DNA of 64,000 bases from Bosea sp. AS-1 (GCF_002220095.1 NZ_CP022372.1:2700501-2764500), one strand, 5' to 3'. Positions 10,910-20,668 are shown, counted from the stretch's first letter. The notes: generated by a model not told the origin, from the letters alone. Made by a program: numbers and translations.

Positions 10910-12199
10910 ATGAGCGCTGTCGCCGAAGGCTCGGATATTCCGACCGGTACGAAGCCTTTCGCCGGCTTCGAGTGGCTGCTCGCCGGGCGCTATCTCCGGA
11001 CGCGTCGGCGCGAGGGCTTTGTCTCGGTCATCGCCGGCTTCTCCTTCCTCGGCATCATGCTCGGCGTCGCGACGCTGATCATCGTGATGTCGGTGATGAA
11101 TGGCTTCCGCATCGAGCTGCTGAGCAAGATCGTCGGCGTGAACGGCCATATCTTCGCCACGCCGATCGACCGGCCGCTCGACGATTTCGACAGCGTCGCC
11201 GAACGCTTGCGCAAGATCCAGGGCATCAAGCTCGCCATTCCGCTGGTCGAGGGGCAGGCGCTGGCCTCCTCGCAGACCGGTAATAGCGGTGTGCTCGTGC
11301 GCGGCGTGCGCGAGGCCGACATCAAGTCGATCCCCTTCATCGGCGGCAACATCAAATCCGGTACGCTCGAAGGCTTCGACGGCACGCCCGGCGTCGTCAT
11401 CGGCATTCGCCTCGCCAATGCGCTCGGCGTCCAGGTCGGCGACACGATCACGCTGGTGACGCCGCAAGGCGCCTCGACCCCGTTCGGGACAGCGCCGCGC
11501 ATCAAGGCCTATCCGGTCAAGGCGATCTTCCAGATCGGCATGACCGAGTTCGACGGCACCTTCGTCTACATGCCGCTGGCCGAGAGCCAAGCCTATTTCA
11601 ACCGCGACGGCGACGTGAACGTCATCGAGATCTTCGTCGACAATCCGGACAACACGCAAAGGGTCCGCGACGCCATCGAGGCCGATGCGCCGCGCCCGCT
11701 CGTCCTCTCCGACTGGCGCCAGCGCAACCGCAGCTTCTTCAACGCGCTCGAGGTCGAGCGGAACGTCATGTTCATCATCCTGACGCTGATCGTGCTGGTG
11801 GCGGCGCTCAACATCGTCTCGGGCCTGATCATGCTGGTGAAGGACAAGACCGAGGACATCGCGATCATGCGAACCATGGGGGCGACCAGCGGCACGGTGC
11901 TGCGCGTCTTCCTCATCACGGGTGCCACGATCGGCGTGGTCGGCACGCTCGCCGGTTTCATCCTCGGTGTGCTGTTTTCCCATTACATCAAGTCGATCAT
12001 GGCCGCGTTGAACTGGATCACCGGCGCCAATCTCTGGGATCCGACCGTGCGCTTCCTCAGTGACATCCCCTCCGTCCTCGACTGGCGCGATGTGGCGAGC
12101 GTCGTGCTGATGGCGCTGGTGCTGTCGCTGCTGGCGACGCTCTATCCGGCCTGGAAGGCTGCCCGGCTCGACCCGGTCAAAGCGCTGAGGATGGGGTGA
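10910..12199 (+). CDS. lolC: LolC/LolE-type lipoprotein-releasing permease
   Basis: Inner-membrane permease of the LolCDE transporter, which releases outer-membrane lipoproteins to the chaperone LolA. The 429-residue product has the family topology: one membrane segment near residues 40-65 ([20 protein letters not shown]), a periplasmic domain of about 200 residues, and three C-terminal segments in the FtsX-like domain ([20 protein letters not shown], then [11 protein letters not shown]). Alphaproteobacteria usually carry a single LolC/E-like protein that works as a homodimer, and only one copy is visible. lolD starts within its stop codon (GTGA overlap), which supports a complex. Confidence 0.93.
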   Translation: MSAVAEGSDIPTGTKPFAGFEWLLAGRYLRTRRREGFVSVIAGFSFLGIMLGVATLIIVMSVMNGFRIELLSKIVGVNGHIFATPIDRPLDDFDSVAERLRKIQGIKLAIPLVEGQALASSQTGNSGVLVRGVREADIKSIPFIGGNIKSGTLEGFDGTPGVVIGIRLANALGVQVGDTITLVTPQGASTPFGTAPRIKAYPVKAIFQIGMTEFDGTFVYMPLAESQAYFNRDGDVNVIEIFVDNPDNTQRVRDAIEADAPRPLVLSDWRQRNRSFFNALEVERNVMFIILTLIVLVAALNIVSGLIMLVKDKTEDIAIMRTMGATSGTVLRVFLITGATIGVVGTLAGFILGVLFSHYIKSIMAALNWITGANLWDPTVRFLSDIPSVLDWRDVASVVLMALVLSLLATLYPAWKAARLDPVKALRMG

Positions 12200-12891
12200 G
12201 CATGGCACAGGAGACGCCGACGCTCTTCCTTTCGCAGGTCGAGCGCTTCTATCCGCAGGCCGATGCGCCGCTCGAAGTGTTGCGCAAGGCCGATTTTGCG
12301 CTCTGGCCGGGCGAGGTCGTCGCGCTCGTGGCGCCCAGCGGCACCGGCAAGTCGACGCTGCTGCACGTGGCCGGCCTGCTCGAGAAGCCTGATGCCGGCG
12401 AGGTCTTCGTCGGCGGGCTTGCCACGACCAAGCTCGACGACAAGGGGCGCACGCGGCTGCGCCGCACCGAGATCGGCTTCGTCTACCAGTTCCACCATCT
12501 GCTGCCGGAGTTCACGGCGCTGGAGAACGTCGTGTTGCCGCAGCGCATCCGCGGACTCGACCGGGACGTGGCGGAAGAGCGGGCGACGGAGCTCCTGAGC
12601 TTCCTCGGCCTCGGCCAGCGGCTCGACCACCTGCCGGGCGAACTTTCGGGCGGCGAGCAGCAACGCGTCGCCATCGGCCGCGCCGTCGCCAACGGCCCGC
12701 GGCTGCTGCTGGCGGACGAGCCGACCGGCAATCTCGACCCGCATACCTCCCAGCATGTCTTCGGCACGCTGATCGCGCTTGCCCGTGCTTCCGGGCTCGC
12801 CGCGCTGATCGCGACGCATAATCTCGATCTCGCCCGGCAGATGGACCGCCAGGTCACGATCCGCGAAGGGCTGGTCGTACCGCTCGGCTGA
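12196..12891 (+). CDS. lolD: LolD, lipoprotein-releasing ATPase
   Basis: ATPase subunit powering the LolCDE lipoprotein exporter. The 231-residue product has Walker [10 protein letters not shown], the LolD-typical Q-loop [21 protein letters not shown] signature [10 protein letters not shown], Walker [13 protein letters not shown] and an H-loop in ATHNLDLA. The GTG at 12196 overlaps the lolC stop; an ATG at 12202 is an equally possible start that would only remove two residues. It is the last gene of the proS-lolC-lolD run. Confidence 0.95.
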   Translation: MSMAQETPTLFLSQVERFYPQADAPLEVLRKADFALWPGEVVALVAPSGTGKSTLLHVAGLLEKPDAGEVFVGGLATTKLDDKGRTRLRRTEIGFVYQFHHLLPEFTALENVVLPQRIRGLDRDVAEERATELLSFLGLGQRLDHLPGELSGGEQQRVAIGRAVANGPRLLLADEPTGNLDPHTSQHVFGTLIALARASGLAALIATHNLDLARQMDRQVTIREGLVVPLG

Positions 12892-13170
12892 GCGGACCGG
12901 CTTCTGCCAGGAGAGCGCCGTCATCCCGGTCATGATCCGGGCTCACCGTTGGAGCGCATCCGGCAAGGGGGCGGCGCATGGCTTCGGACGCTGCTTCGCT
13001 GCGTCCGAAGGACACGCCTCGCAAGCGCAGCAGTTCCAGCGGCCGGGGGCTTGCCGATTTAGATTCTGTTAAGCGTTTCCGTCATGCGCAGGGGGAGGAT
13101 GGCGTATCGTCATTGACGAGAACAAATCATGAACTAAAATCAAACCTATCGAGAACGACGGAGGTTCGTC
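12892..13170. other. Intergenic stretch with extragenic palindromes
   Basis: No gene seen. It contains CCCGGTCATGATCCGGG near 12926-12942, an imperfect palindrome of the kind scattered through Hyphomicrobiales genomes, and a perfect 10-bp inverted repeat at 12982-13010. The right half is AT-richer and could hold the promoter for the small membrane protein at 13171, but I cannot define -35/-10 boxes with confidence. Confidence 0.5.
12982..13010. repeat. 10-bp inverted repeat
   Basis: CTTCGGACGC (12982-12991) and GCGTCCGAAG (13001-13010) are perfect reverse complements with a 9-base loop. No T-run follows, so it resembles an extragenic palindromic unit more than a terminator. Confidence 0.6.
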
Positions 13171-13281
13171 ATGACTGCAGCGCGTAAATTCGCCGCCGGC
13201 CTGGCCGAGATCGCCTCGCTGGGCGTGTTCCTCGGCATGATCTGGCTCTGGGCAGCTCTTCTCTCCGGCCCGCATGTCTGA
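13171..13281 (+). CDS. Small single-span membrane protein
   Basis: A 36-residue frame upstream of dnaE with a good ribosome-binding site (GGAGG at 13160-13164, about 6 bases before the ATG). The product has a short basic head (TAARKFAAG) and one transmembrane helix (EIASLGVFLGMIWLWAALLSG). I do not recognise a named family; the strong GGAGG and helix design make it a credible small protein. It lies alone, about 125 bases before dnaE on the same strand. Confidence 0.5.
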   Translation: MTAARKFAAGLAEIASLGVFLGMIWLWAALLSGPHV

Positions 13282-13405
13282 TCCTGGCAGGAGTCATCCA
13301 CAGATTGGCCGTGCCTGCGGGATCGGCCTCGACGTGGGCACGGCCACGGCGTCATAAGCGATAGAGGCGGATCGACGAGTCGCGGCGCCGCGACAGGAGA
13401 GGGAT

Positions 13406-16400
13406 ATGGGGCGGGAAGCAGGCGAGGCGCGCATCCTGTCGGAGATCGGCTTCGTCCATCTCCATGTCCATTCGAGCTATTCGCTGCTCGAAGGCGCGAT
13501 GACCGTTTCGACTCTCGCCAAGATGGCCGCTGCCGATGGCCAGCCGGCCCTGGCATTGACCGACAGCGACAACCTTTTTGGTGCGCTTGAGTTTTCTGAG
13601 AAGCTGTCTGGCGGCGGCTTGCAGCCCATCGCTGGCGTGCAGCTTTCCGTGGATTTCGCTGATGAGGGTGACGGTGGCCGCAGGCCGGCCCAGCCGCAGC
13701 GCCTGCCGCACATCGTCCTGCTCGCCATGGACGAGGCCGGCTACGGCAATCTGATGAAGCTCGTCAGCGAGGCTGCGCTGGCGACCGGGGGCTCCGGCCA
13801 ACCGGTAACGACGGTCGAGCGCCTGGCGGCTTATCACGCCAGCCTCATTGCGCTGACCGGGGGCAGCGACGGGCCGATCGACACGGCATTGCGCAACGGC
13901 CAGCTTCCGGTCGCGGCGGCACGCCTCGCCACGCTTGCCGGCATCTATGGCGACCGACTCTATGTCGAGATCCAGCGTCATGGCCGCGACAACGAGGCGG
14001 CGCTGGAGGCGCATCTCCTGCGCCTCGCCTATGATTCCGACCTGCCGATCGTCGCGACCAACGAACCCTTCTTCGCCAAGCCCGCCGATTTCGACGCGCA
14101 TGACGCGCTGCTGGCGGTCGCCGAAGGTCGGCTCGTCTCGGACGGCGAACGCAGGCGGGTGACGCCCGAGCATTATTTCGCCTCTCGCGCCGAGATGCAG
14201 AAGCGCTTCGCCGATCTGCCGGAGGCGCTGGCAAACACGGTCGAGATCGCGATGCGCTGCCATTGGCGCGTCTCCACGCGCAAGCCGATCCTGCCGCGCT
14301 TCGGCGAGGAGGGACGCGACGAGGCCGAGGAGCTGGAGGTTCAGGCCCGTGCCGGTCTCGCCGCACGACTCGACAAGCACGGCCCGGCCGAGGGCTTCAC
14401 CGTCGAGGACTACGAGAAGCGGCTCGATTTCGAGCTTTCGATCATCACCCGGATGAAGTTCCCGGGCTACTTCCTGATCGTCTCGGACTTCATCAAATGG
14501 GCCAAGGCGCACGACATTCCGGTCGGCCCCGGCCGTGGTTCGGGCGCAGGTTCGCTCGTTGCCTATGCGCTCACCATCACCGACGTCGATCCGCTGCGCT
14601 TCGGCCTGCTCTTCGAGCGCTTCCTCAATCCCGACCGCGTGTCGATGCCGGACTTCGATATCGACTTCTGCCAGAACCGGCGTGAAGAGGTGATCGAGTA
14701 CGTCAAGCACCATTACGGGCAGGAGCGCGTTGCCCAGATCATCACCTTCGGTACGCTGCTCGCGCGCGGCGTGCTGCGCGATGTCGGCCGCGTGCTGGAA
14801 ATGCCCTATGGCCAGGTCGACAAGCTGACCAAGCTGGTGCCGCAGAACCCGGCCAAGCCGATCTCGCTGAAGGACGCGATCGAGGGCGAACCGAAGCTGC
14901 AATCGGCCGCCGCAGAGGAGCCGATCGTCGCGCGCCTTCTCGAAATTGGCCAGAAGCTGGAAGGGCTTCACCGCCATGCTTCAACCCACGCCGCAGGCGT
15001 GGTGATCGGAGACCGGCCGCTGGAACAGCTCGTCGCGCTCTCGGTCGATCCGCGCACCGGCATGCGCGTCACCCAGTTCAACATGAAATGGGTCGAGCAG
15101 GCCGGGCTGGTGAAGTTCGACTTCCTCGGCCTGAAGACGCTGACCACGCTGACCACGGCGGTGAAGCTCATCGCCCAACGCGATATCCATATCGACTTGG
15201 CGCAGCTCCCCTTCGACGACCCGCCAACCTACGCCATGCTGGCCCGCGGCGAGACGGTCGGCGTGTTCCAGGTGGAATCGGTCGGCATGCGCAAGGCGCT
15301 GGTCGAGATGAAGGCCGACCGCATCGAGGACCTGATCGCGCTGGTGGCGCTCTACCGGCCGGGCCCGATGGACAACATCCCGACCTATTGCCGCCGCAAG
15401 CTCGGTCTGGAGGATCCGACCTATCTCCATCCCGGCATGGAGCCCTATCTGCGCGAGACCCACGGCATCATCGTCTATCAGGAACAGGTGATGCAGGTGG
15501 CGCAGGCACTCTCGGGCTATTCGCTCGGCGAGGCCGACCTGCTGCGCCGCGCGATGGGCAAGAAGATCAAGGCGGAGATGGATGCCCAGCGCGACCGCTT
15601 CGTGAAGGGCGCGATCGAGAACAAGATCAAGAAGGAGACCGCCTCCGAGATCTTCGACCTGCTCGCCAAGTTCGCCGATTACGGCTTCAACAAGAGCCAT
15701 GCGGCGGCCTATGCCGTCGTCGCCTTCCAGACCGCCTATCTCAAGGCGAATTATCCGGTCGAGTTCCTGGCGGCGTCGATGACGCTCGACATGGGCAATA
15801 CCGACAAGCTCTCGGAATTCCGCCGCGATGCCGAACGCCTCGGCATCAAGGTCGAGCGGCCGGCCATCAACCATTCCGGCGTCGAGTTCGATGTGGCCGA
15901 CGGCAAGATCTTCTACGCGCTCGGCGCCATCAAGGGCGTCGGCCGGGCGGCGGTGGAATCGGTGGTGACGGCGCGGGCGGAAGGCGGCCCTTTCCGCAGC
16001 CTCGCCGACCTCGCCCGCCGCATCGACACCAAACTGGTCAATCGCCGCACGCTCGAGGCCTTGATCGCGGCGGGTGCTCTCGACGAGCTGGAAGAGGATC
16101 GCGCCCGCGCCATGGCAGCGATCGATGGCATGCTGGCGCTCTCCAACCGCACGCGGGACGAGGCGGCCGCCGGCCAGTTCGATCTCCTCGGCGGAGGGCT
16201 GGTCCAGGAAGCCTTCCGCATCCCGCAGGTCGAGCCCTGGGCGCCAGCGGAGAAGCTCAAGCGCGAGCACGAAGCCGTCGGCTTCTTCCTCTCGGGCCAT
16301 CCGCTCGACGATTACGAGCATGTGCTCAAGCGCCTGCGCGTGCAGCGCTATGCCGATTTCTCCCAGACCGTGCGCGCCAACGGCACTGGCGTCGGCAAGG

Positions 16401-16882
16401 TGGCGGTCTCGGTCATCGACAAGTCGGAGCGGCGCACCAAATCCGGCTCGAAGATGGGCATCGTCAACCTGTCCGATCCGAGCGGCCAGTTCGAGGCGGT
16501 ACTGTTCTCGGAAGGGCTGATGCGCTACCGCGACCTGCTCGAGCCGGGCAGGGCACTGGTGCTGCGCCTCTCGGCCGTGCTCGACGGCGAAGAGGTGCGG
16601 CCACGCATCGAGGATGTCGAGGTGCTCGACGACCTCGCCTCGCGGCAGAAGCAGGACCTCCTGATCTATTTGCGCGACGACAAGGCGGTGGCCTCGATCG
16701 CCGAGCGCATTCGGCCGCGCGGCGAGGCCTCGCGTTCGGACGGCAAGGTTTCGATCGTGATGATTCTCGACGACGGGGCGCAGGAGGTCGAGATCGAGCT
16801 GCCGGGGAAATATCCGGTCAGTCAGCAGGTCGCCAATGCGGTGCGCGCCGCGCCGGGCGTGGTTTCGGTCGAGCTGCGCTGA
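13406..16882 (+). CDS. dnaE: DnaE, DNA polymerase III alpha subunit
   Basis: Catalytic subunit of the replicative polymerase. The 1158-residue length fits DnaE1. Domains in order: PHP domain at the N-terminus (FVHLHVHSSYSLLEG, ALTDSDNLFGALEF); palm and fingers from about residue 300 with GPGRGSGAGSLVAYAL; the catalytic aspartates in SMPDFDIDFC near residue 415-420; PGPMDNIPTYCRRK and the DYGFNKSHAAAYA block; helix-hairpin-helix region near 790-900; and a C-terminal OB-fold (GKVAVSVIDKSERRTKSG, IVNLSDPSGQFEAVLFSE). The start at 13406 gives a short unconserved leader before the PHP domain; later in-frame starts are possible. It stands alone, not in an operon with other replication genes. Confidence 0.97.
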   Translation: MGREAGEARILSEIGFVHLHVHSSYSLLEGAMTVSTLAKMAAADGQPALALTDSDNLFGALEFSEKLSGGGLQPIAGVQLSVDFADEGDGGRRPAQPQRLPHIVLLAMDEAGYGNLMKLVSEAALATGGSGQPVTTVERLAAYHASLIALTGGSDGPIDTALRNGQLPVAAARLATLAGIYGDRLYVEIQRHGRDNEAALEAHLLRLAYDSDLPIVATNEPFFAKPADFDAHDALLAVAEGRLVSDGERRRVTPEHYFASRAEMQKRFADLPEALANTVEIAMRCHWRVSTRKPILPRFGEEGRDEAEELEVQARAGLAARLDKHGPAEGFTVEDYEKRLDFELSIITRMKFPGYFLIVSDFIKWAKAHDIPVGPGRGSGAGSLVAYALTITDVDPLRFGLLFERFLNPDRVSMPDFDIDFCQNRREEVIEYVKHHYGQERVAQIITFGTLLARGVLRDVGRVLEMPYGQVDKLTKLVPQNPAKPISLKDAIEGEPKLQSAAAEEPIVARLLEIGQKLEGLHRHASTHAAGVVIGDRPLEQLVALSVDPRTGMRVTQFNMKWVEQAGLVKFDFLGLKTLTTLTTAVKLIAQRDIHIDLAQLPFDDPPTYAMLARGETVGVFQVESVGMRKALVEMKADRIEDLIALVALYRPGPMDNIPTYCRRKLGLEDPTYLHPGMEPYLRETHGIIVYQEQVMQVAQALSGYSLGEADLLRRAMGKKIKAEMDAQRDRFVKGAIENKIKKETASEIFDLLAKFADYGFNKSHAAAYAVVAFQTAYLKANYPVEFLAASMTLDMGNTDKLSEFRRDAERLGIKVERPAINHSGVEFDVADGKIFYALGAIKGVGRAAVESVVTARAEGGPFRSLADLARRIDTKLVNRRTLEALIAAGALDELEEDRARAMAAIDGMLALSNRTRDEAAAGQFDLLGGGLVQEAFRIPQVEPWAPAEKLKREHEAVGFFLSGHPLDDYEHVLKRLRVQRYADFSQTVRANGTGVGKVAVSVIDKSERRTKSGSKMGIVNLSDPSGQFEAVLFSEGLMRYRDLLEPGRALVLRLSAVLDGEEVRPRIEDVEVLDDLASRQKQDLLIYLRDDKAVASIAERIRPRGEASRSDGKVSIVMILDDGAQEVEIELPGKYPVSQQVANAVRAAPGVVSVELR

Positions 16883-17032
16883 CGGAGCGGTCCGGCACTC
16901 TCGGATTGTTGAGTGTCGCGCGCATCCGGGCTCTTGCCGTCGCCGCGGGGCTGACGCAGGCTGGGCCGGTCTGGCGTCGCATCGGCTTTTCGGGGCGCAT
17001 ATCGCGCCGCGGCCGATGCTTGGGAGGCGGCC

Positions 17033-17761
17033 GTGGCGGAAGCTTTCGGAATCGACCGACGCAGTTTGATCGCGGGAGCGGCAGCGTTGGGCGCCGCTGC
17101 AACCGCACGGGGCGCAAGGGCGCAGGAGATACCGGTGATCGATGAGCGGACCGTTCTGATCGTCGTCGATGTCCAGAACGATTTCTGCCCCGGCGGCAGT
17201 CTCGCGGTTCCCGGCGGCGACGAGGTCGTGCCGATCATCAACACGCTGACGAAGCGCTTCAGCCATGTGGTGATGACGCAGGACTGGCACCCCGCCGGGC
17301 ATTCTTCCTTCGCCTCGAGCCATCCCGGCAAACGCCCCTTCGAGATGGTCGCGATGCCTTACGGTCAGCAGGTGCTCTGGCCGGAGCATTGCGTGCAGGG
17401 CAGCAAGGGGGCGGAGTTCCGGGCGGATCTCGACATCGTCCCGGCGCAGGCGGTCATCCGCAAAGGCTACCGCAAGGAGATCGACAGTTATTCCGGCTTC
17501 GTCGAGGCCGACCGCACGACGCCGACCGGCTTGACCGGCTATCTGCGCGAACGCGGCATCCTGCGCGTGGTCATCGCCGGGCTAGCCACCGATTTCTGCG
17601 TCAACTGGACCGCGCAGGATGCGGCGCGGGCGGGTTTCGACACCTATGTCGTCGAGGACGCCTGCCGCGCCATCGACCTCGAAGGCTCTTTGGGCAGGGC
17701 TTGGGCCGAGATGGCCGAGAACGACGTCAGCCGCATCAAGACGACCGACCTGCCGGGCTGA
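17033..17761 (+). CDS. pncA: Nicotinamidase with a twin-arginine signal
   Basis: Hydrolyses nicotinamide to nicotinate for NAD salvage. The isochorismatase-fold catalytic triad is visible: Asp46 in VVDVQNDF, the Lys in VIRKGYRKEID, and the Cys in LATDFCVNWTA; metal ligands are in MTQDWHPAGHSSF. The 242-residue product carries about 30 extra N-terminal residues, IDRRSLIAGAAALGAAATA ending in ARGARAQ, a classic twin-arginine signal, so the enzyme is probably exported folded to the periplasm. The GTG at 17033 has GGGAGG six bases upstream, supporting the long form. A downstream gene for a YafY-type regulator follows after 10 bases and may be co-transcribed. Confidence 0.88.
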   Translation: MAEAFGIDRRSLIAGAAALGAAATARGARAQEIPVIDERTVLIVVDVQNDFCPGGSLAVPGGDEVVPIINTLTKRFSHVVMTQDWHPAGHSSFASSHPGKRPFEMVAMPYGQQVLWPEHCVQGSKGAEFRADLDIVPAQAVIRKGYRKEIDSYSGFVEADRTTPTGLTGYLRERGILRVVIAGLATDFCVNWTAQDAARAGFDTYVVEDACRAIDLEGSLGRAWAEMAENDVSRIKTTDLPG

Positions 17762-17771
17762 AGGAACCGTC

Positions 17772-18467
17772 TTGTCTCGCGCCGAGCGGCTGCTCGATCT
17801 CGTCCAGCTCCTGCGCCGCCATCGGCGGCCGGTGTCCGGGCGCAAGCTGGCCGACGAGCTCGGCGTCAGCATCCGCACGCTCTATCGCGATATCGTCACG
17901 CTGCAGGGGCAGGGCGCGCCGATCGAGGGCGAGCCGGGCCTCGGTTATGTGCTGAAGCCCGGTTTCATGCTGCCGCCGCTGATGTTCGGCGAGGACGAGA
18001 TCGAGGCGCTGTTGCTCGGCTCGCGCTGGGTCGCAGACCGGGCGGATGGGCCGCTCGCGCTCGCCGCGCGCGATGCCATGGCCAAGATCGTCGCGATGCT
18101 GCCGCCCGATCTCGGGCGTCGGGTCGAGGATGCGGTGCTGATCCTCGGGCCGGGCCGCATGATCGAGGCCGGCGAGGCGGTCGATCTTTCCATAGTCCGC
18201 CGCACCATCCGCTCGGAACGCCGGGCGCAGATCGCCTATGGCGACGGGCAGGGGCGGGCGAGCGAGCGAACCGTCTGGCCGCTGGCGCTGTCCTTCTTCG
18301 ACCATGTCCGTGTGCTCGTCGCCTGGTGTGAGCTCAGGCAGGATTTCCGGCATTTCCGCGCCGACAGGATCAGCCGCTTCACGCCGCTGGAGGAGCGCTA
18401 TCCGCAGCGGCGCGCGGCACTGCTCAAGGCCTGGCGCGAGAAGGAAGGCATTCCACTGCCGCAATGA
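17772..18467 (+). CDS. YafY-family HTH/WYL transcriptional regulator
   Basis: A 231-residue regulator with an N-terminal winged helix (SRAERLLDLVQLLRRHR, GRKLADELGVSIRTLYRDIV) and a C-terminal WYL-like ligand-sensing domain (RRAQIAYGDGQGRASERTVW, DHVRVLVAWCELRQDFRHFR). The conserved W/Y/L positions are diverged, reading VWPLALSFF. The start is a TTG at 17772 with AAGGAA five bases before it; no ATG fits the conserved N-terminus. The next gene encodes a VOC protein, a frequent partner of YafY regulators, so it may control that gene. Confidence 0.88.
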   Translation: MSRAERLLDLVQLLRRHRRPVSGRKLADELGVSIRTLYRDIVTLQGQGAPIEGEPGLGYVLKPGFMLPPLMFGEDEIEALLLGSRWVADRADGPLALAARDAMAKIVAMLPPDLGRRVEDAVLILGPGRMIEAGEAVDLSIVRRTIRSERRAQIAYGDGQGRASERTVWPLALSFFDHVRVLVAWCELRQDFRHFRADRISRFTPLEERYPQRRAALLKAWREKEGIPLPQ

Positions 18468-18545
18468 CAGACACTGCCGGAAATTGGCAGCATCTGATTC
18501 TAGCATTCCTGCCTGTCGAGACCCAATGGACCGCAGGAGCCCACC

Positions 18546-18923
18546 ATGTTCGATGCTCACTTCATTCTGCTTCATGTCGAGAGTCCGGCCGCGAGCGCGC
18601 GCTTCTACGCCGATCTCCTCGGGCAGGAGCCGCTGGAGCAATCGCCGACCTTCGCGATGTTCGCCCTGCCTTCAGGGGCACGCCTCGGCCTCTGGTCGCG
18701 TCACACCGTCGAGCCGGCCGCCACGGCTCAGGGTGGGGCGGCTGAAATCGCGACGATTGCGCCGTCGGCGCAGGCGGTTGACGCGACCTGTGCCGATTGG
18801 AGCGGGCGTGGCATCATGATCCTGCAGCCGCCGACCGATCTCGATTTCGGGCGCACCTTCACGGCCTGCGATCCCGACGGTCATCGCCTGCGGGTGTTCT
18901 GGCCGTTTCCGGAAGAGAAGTAA
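18546..18923 (+). CDS. VOC-family protein
   Basis: A 125-residue vicinal-oxygen-chelate (glyoxalase/bleomycin-resistance fold) protein: two beta-alpha-beta-beta-beta halves, beginning FDAHFILLHVESPAASARFY and ending TACDPDGHRLRVFWPF. Family members bind or modify small molecules, including antibiotics. The first half has a His (ILLHV) in the metal-ligand position, while other ligand positions are not clear by eye, so a binding rather than enzymatic role is possible. It sits 78 bases behind the YafY regulator and convergent with the GGDEF gene. Confidence 0.85.
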   Translation: MFDAHFILLHVESPAASARFYADLLGQEPLEQSPTFAMFALPSGARLGLWSRHTVEPAATAQGGAAEIATIAPSAQAVDATCADWSGRGIMILQPPTDLDFGRTFTACDPDGHRLRVFWPFPEEK

Positions 18924-18932
18924 GCAGCGGCT

Positions 18933-20099
18933 TCAGGCCGCCGCCTCGACGATATGCGCCTGGACGCGGTCGCGCCCCAGCCGCTTGGCGCGGTAGAGCG
19001 CTTCGTCGGCCTGCGCCAGCAACTGGTCGATGTCGCGCCCGCGCAGATCGACTTCCGCGACACCGATGCTGAGCGTCGGTGCCGGGGTCGACACGGCGAG
19101 CCCGGCCGAGGTGCTGCGGAAGGCGATCTGGATGCGCTCTGCCACGTGGACTGCTTCCTGGATGCCGAGGCCCGGGAGGACGATCGCGAATTCGTCGCCG
19201 CCTTGCCGGGCCAGGATGTCGCTGCCGCGCAGCTGCCCGCGTACGGTGTCGGCGAACAGGCGCAGAACCTCGTCGCCGGCGGCATGGCCCAGCGAGTCAT
19301 TGAGCATCTTGAAGTGGTCGACGTCGACGAGGAGGATCGCAGCCCGCTGTTCGGGATGCTGGCTGCGAACCTGCCGGGCGAGCCACTGCTCCAGCCCGGA
19401 GCGGTTCATGGCGCCTGTCAGCGGATCGCGCTGGGCCAGTGTCGCCAGCGCCTGGTTGCTGCGTTCGGCAGCGAGCAGAAGCAACGCCTGGCCGCGCAGG
19501 ATGATGAAGGCGACGCCCGTCCCCGCCAGCCAGCCGACCGGGCCGGCATTCGGGGGGAACAGTTCCGTCCCGACCTGATCGAAGGCTGCCAGCAGGCTGC
19601 GGCCGCCATAGATCACGACCGTAGGCGCGAACAGCATGGCCACCAGCCAGGCCGAGCGCAGCCGTTCCAGCCGTGCGATTCGGATGGCTTCGCGTACGAT
19701 CGCCGCATCGCAGAGCGCCATGGCGGTCGAGAAGATCATGACGCGCTTCGAGTAGCCCTGCTCGCCCGGGAAGGCCGAGAGCAGGATCCAGATTGCGAGC
19801 AGAATGGCGCCGAAGCCCAGCCAGTTGATCTCCCGCTTGGCGAAATGGCGGATGCCGAGCAGCAGCAGGAGGCAACCGGCGAGCAGCGTGGTGTTCGCAA
19901 GTTGGATCGAGACAAGGTCCGGGATTTCGCCGCGGAAGGCGGTCCCGATCAAGCCGATGCCGATGCACAGGCTGCTCGCCCCCCACCAGACCGGGCTGCG
20001 GCTATAGCGGCCGGTCGCGAAGGTCGCGAACTGCATCACGCCGATGATGAAGCAGGTGAGCGCGCCGGTGACGAAGATCGTGCGCAGGTCGAGAATCAT
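18933..20099 (-). CDS. Membrane diguanylate cyclase (GGDEF)
   Basis: Predicted to make cyclic di-GMP from two GTP. The 388-residue protein has six or more hydrophobic segments in residues 1-215 (FVTGALTCFIIGVMQFATF, LANTTLLAGCLLLLLGI and others), then a cytosolic GGDEF domain opening with the canonical ALATLAQRDPLTGAMNRSGL. The active-site GGDEF is intact near residue 300, and RGSD five residues ahead of it matches the RxxD inhibitory site, so product inhibition is likely. No EAL domain is present. The membrane part is not one I recognise as a named sensor. It ends nine bases from the convergent VOC gene. Confidence 0.93.
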   Translation of the reverse strand: MILDLRTIFVTGALTCFIIGVMQFATFATGRYSRSPVWWGASSLCIGIGLIGTAFRGEIPDLVSIQLANTTLLAGCLLLLLGIRHFAKREINWLGFGAILLAIWILLSAFPGEQGYSKRVMIFSTAMALCDAAIVREAIRIARLERLRSAWLVAMLFAPTVVIYGGRSLLAAFDQVGTELFPPNAGPVGWLAGTGVAFIILRGQALLLLAAERSNQALATLAQRDPLTGAMNRSGLEQWLARQVRSQHPEQRAAILLVDVDHFKMLNDSLGHAAGDEVLRLFADTVRGQLRGSDILARQGGDEFAIVLPGLGIQEAVHVAERIQIAFRSTSAGLAVSTPAPTLSIGVAEVDLRGRDIDQLLAQADEALYRAKRLGRDRVQAHIVEAAA

Positions 20100-20275
20100 G
20101 CCGGCTTCACTCCGATCCTCCGATCAGGGACACAGGCCGTTCCGACCGGGGTGTCTGTGCACCGTTCAGCAACGAGGGTTGCCGGCGTGAACCGGGCAAG
20201 ATAACCACGACGGCCGGGGGGAAGGAACGCATGTCCGTCATGCATTTGTCTTGAAACTTTAAAGGATATCTCAAG

Positions 20276-20668
20276 ATGATCTCGAAAAAGTCATTGATGG
20301 CCGTCGCCGCGGCCGCGCTGCTCTCCTCCGTTGCTCCGTCTTTTGCCCAGACGCAGGCCGATCAGCTCAAGGTTGCCTATCAGGCTGCGCGCAATCAGCT
20401 TGGCATTCTCGGCTATTGCGTCGACAAGGGCTATACGGATGGCGCGGCCGTCGACGTGCAGAAGAAGCTGATCGCGCTGATCCCGGCCCCGGCCGACCTC
20501 AGCGGTGGCGACACCGCCGAAGCCGCTGGCCGCAAGGGCAAGATTTCGGCGATGGGCATGGAGCAGGACATCGAGGCCATCGCCAAGGCCCAGAACGGCA
20601 CCCCGGCCGCGTATTGCAAGCAGATCGGCGATCTCGTGAAGCAGATGGGCGCCAAGCTGCCGCAGTAA
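20276..20668 (+). CDS. Small secreted protein, function unknown
   Basis: A 130-residue exported protein: signal peptide KKSLMAVAAAALLSSVAPSF with cleavage after SFAQ, then a helical mature domain with two Cys (GILGYCVDKGY and AAYCKQIGDL), probably disulfide-linked. Similar small proteins in Hyphomicrobiales are often labelled pore-forming ESAT-6-like in databases; that is from memory and the label is weakly supported. AAGGATATCTC provides a ribosome-binding site before the ATG. A strong intrinsic terminator follows at 20701, so it forms a one-gene unit. Confidence 0.75.
   Translation: MISKKSLMAVAAAALLSSVAPSFAQTQADQLKVAYQAARNQLGILGYCVDKGYTDGAAVDVQKKLIALIPAPADLSGGDTAEAAGRKGKISAMGMEQDIEAIAKAQNGTPAAYCKQIGDLVKQMGAKLPQ

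Noticed and set aside
14981..17389. An 802-residue minus-strand frame across dnaE and pncA
   Set aside because: It spans two well-supported genes and an intergenic gap, which a real gene would not do here.
20100..20275. EcfG-type stress promoter before the small secreted protein
   Set aside because: GGAAC occurs near 20225 but the position 16-17 bases on reads ATTTGT, not a CGTT-type -10.
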